Assembly: GCA_003457135.1 (NCBI GenBank)
Contig: DMSQ01000013.1
Span: forward strand, 62,001 to 126,000
Length of the DNA stretch: 64,000 bases
Source: Prolixibacteraceae bacterium
Lineage (GTDB): Bacteria > Bacteroidota > Bacteroidia > Bacteroidales > Prolixibacteraceae
Direction: 5' to 3'
Below the pieces are notes generated by a model. It had not been told where the DNA came from and ran no database searches. It was given only the letters and a program-made list of their open reading frames with translations. This document shows, in pieces, positions 63,891-64,000 of the stretch. The position numbers and the translations under genes are program-made. Numbering within the stretch: position 1 is the first letter of the stretch; each line of letters starts with the position of its first letter.

Positions 63891-64000
63891 ATGAAACGTA
63901 TTTTAACTTCTGCTGTGGCTATTTTAGCTTGCACTGTAATTTTTGCCCAAGGCCGGACTGATTTTCCGATGAAACCTGAAATGACCGAAATCTGGGATCC
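63891..64000 (+). CDS. Secreted protein, partial at right edge (possibly DUF1080/3-keto-disaccharide hydrolase)
   Basis: An ATG at 63891 opens a frame to the window end (36 complete codons). The signal peptide ends VIFAQ, followed by RTDFPMKPEMTEIWDP. The KPEMTEIW start resembles secreted 3-keto-disaccharide hydrolase (DUF1080) proteins of Bacteroidota, but the catalytic domain lies outside, so this is only a hint. The gap to the preceding mutase is 40 bases. Confidence 0.5.
   Translation, partial: MKRILTSAVAILACTVIFAQGRTDFPMKPEMTEIWD

Overview
This window is chromosomal DNA of a Bacteroidota bacterium, most likely of the Bacteroidales/Marinilabiliales (Prolixibacteraceae-like) group. Support comes from SusC/SusD pairs, a hybrid two-component regulator, secreted proteins with type IX secretion (T9SS) C-terminal sorting domains, a FISUMP-domain protein, a DUF3822-rsmD pair, and several promoters that fit the Bacteroidota consensus TTTG-N17..19-TAnnTTTG. 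No rRNA, tRNA, CRISPR array or intact insertion sequence was seen. Family assignments rest on motif recognition only; no database was searched.

Layout. (1) 1-27612 is a large polysaccharide utilization locus (PUL). On the minus strand lie a GH5 endoglucanase with CBM6-like and T9SS domains, a GH44 enzyme cut by the window edge, and a 1323-residue secreted lamin-tail/T9SS protein. On the plus strand lie a hybrid two-component sensor-regulator and a run FAS1 - SusC - SusD - FAS1 - FAS1 - SusC - SusD. The two minus-strand promoters carry the same inverted-repeat operator at the same distance from the -7 element, so they look co-regulated. The target is probably a beta-1,4-linked glucan or xyloglucan-type hemicellulose. 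(2) 27817-38477 is a surface-glycan cluster: three GT2 glycosyltransferases, four polytopic GT-C-like or related membrane proteins and two methyltransferases. (3) 38667-44317 holds a NtrC-type regulator without a DNA-binding domain, an exopolyphosphatase-family protein, a HEPN/MNT toxin-antitoxin pair and a membrane-anchored KAP NTPase, which gives it a defence-island look. (4) 44413-45540 is cysK preceded by a Cys-codon leader peptide and an intrinsic terminator, a likely attenuator. (5) 45605-50546 holds a NatAB-type ABC exporter split by a tandem repeat, a FISUMP protein, a palindrome cluster and a second HEPN/MNT pair whose HEPN gene is frameshifted. (6) 50573-57109 is housekeeping: rsmD, a DUF3822 protein, a RecD-like helicase, RNase Z, a STAS protein and ribosomal protein S1 with a long acidic N-terminal extension. 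(7) 57343-63850 makes nucleotide sugars: ugd, UDP-xylose synthase, rfbA, rfbC, rfbD and a phosphohexomutase. A new secreted-protein gene runs off the right edge.

How the parts fit. The PUL proteins would capture extracellular glycan (SusD and FAS1 lipoproteins), cut it (T9SS-exported GH5 and GH44), import the products (SusC) and sense them (the hybrid regulator). The nucleotide-sugar block supplies UDP-GlcA, UDP-Xyl and dTDP-Rha for surface glycans, plausibly including those assembled by the glycosyltransferase cluster. The strongest candidates for something undescribed are the Cys leader attenuator upstream of cysK, the FAS1-based glycan-binding lipoproteins fused to CBM-like domains, and the shared operator with fixed promoter spacing.
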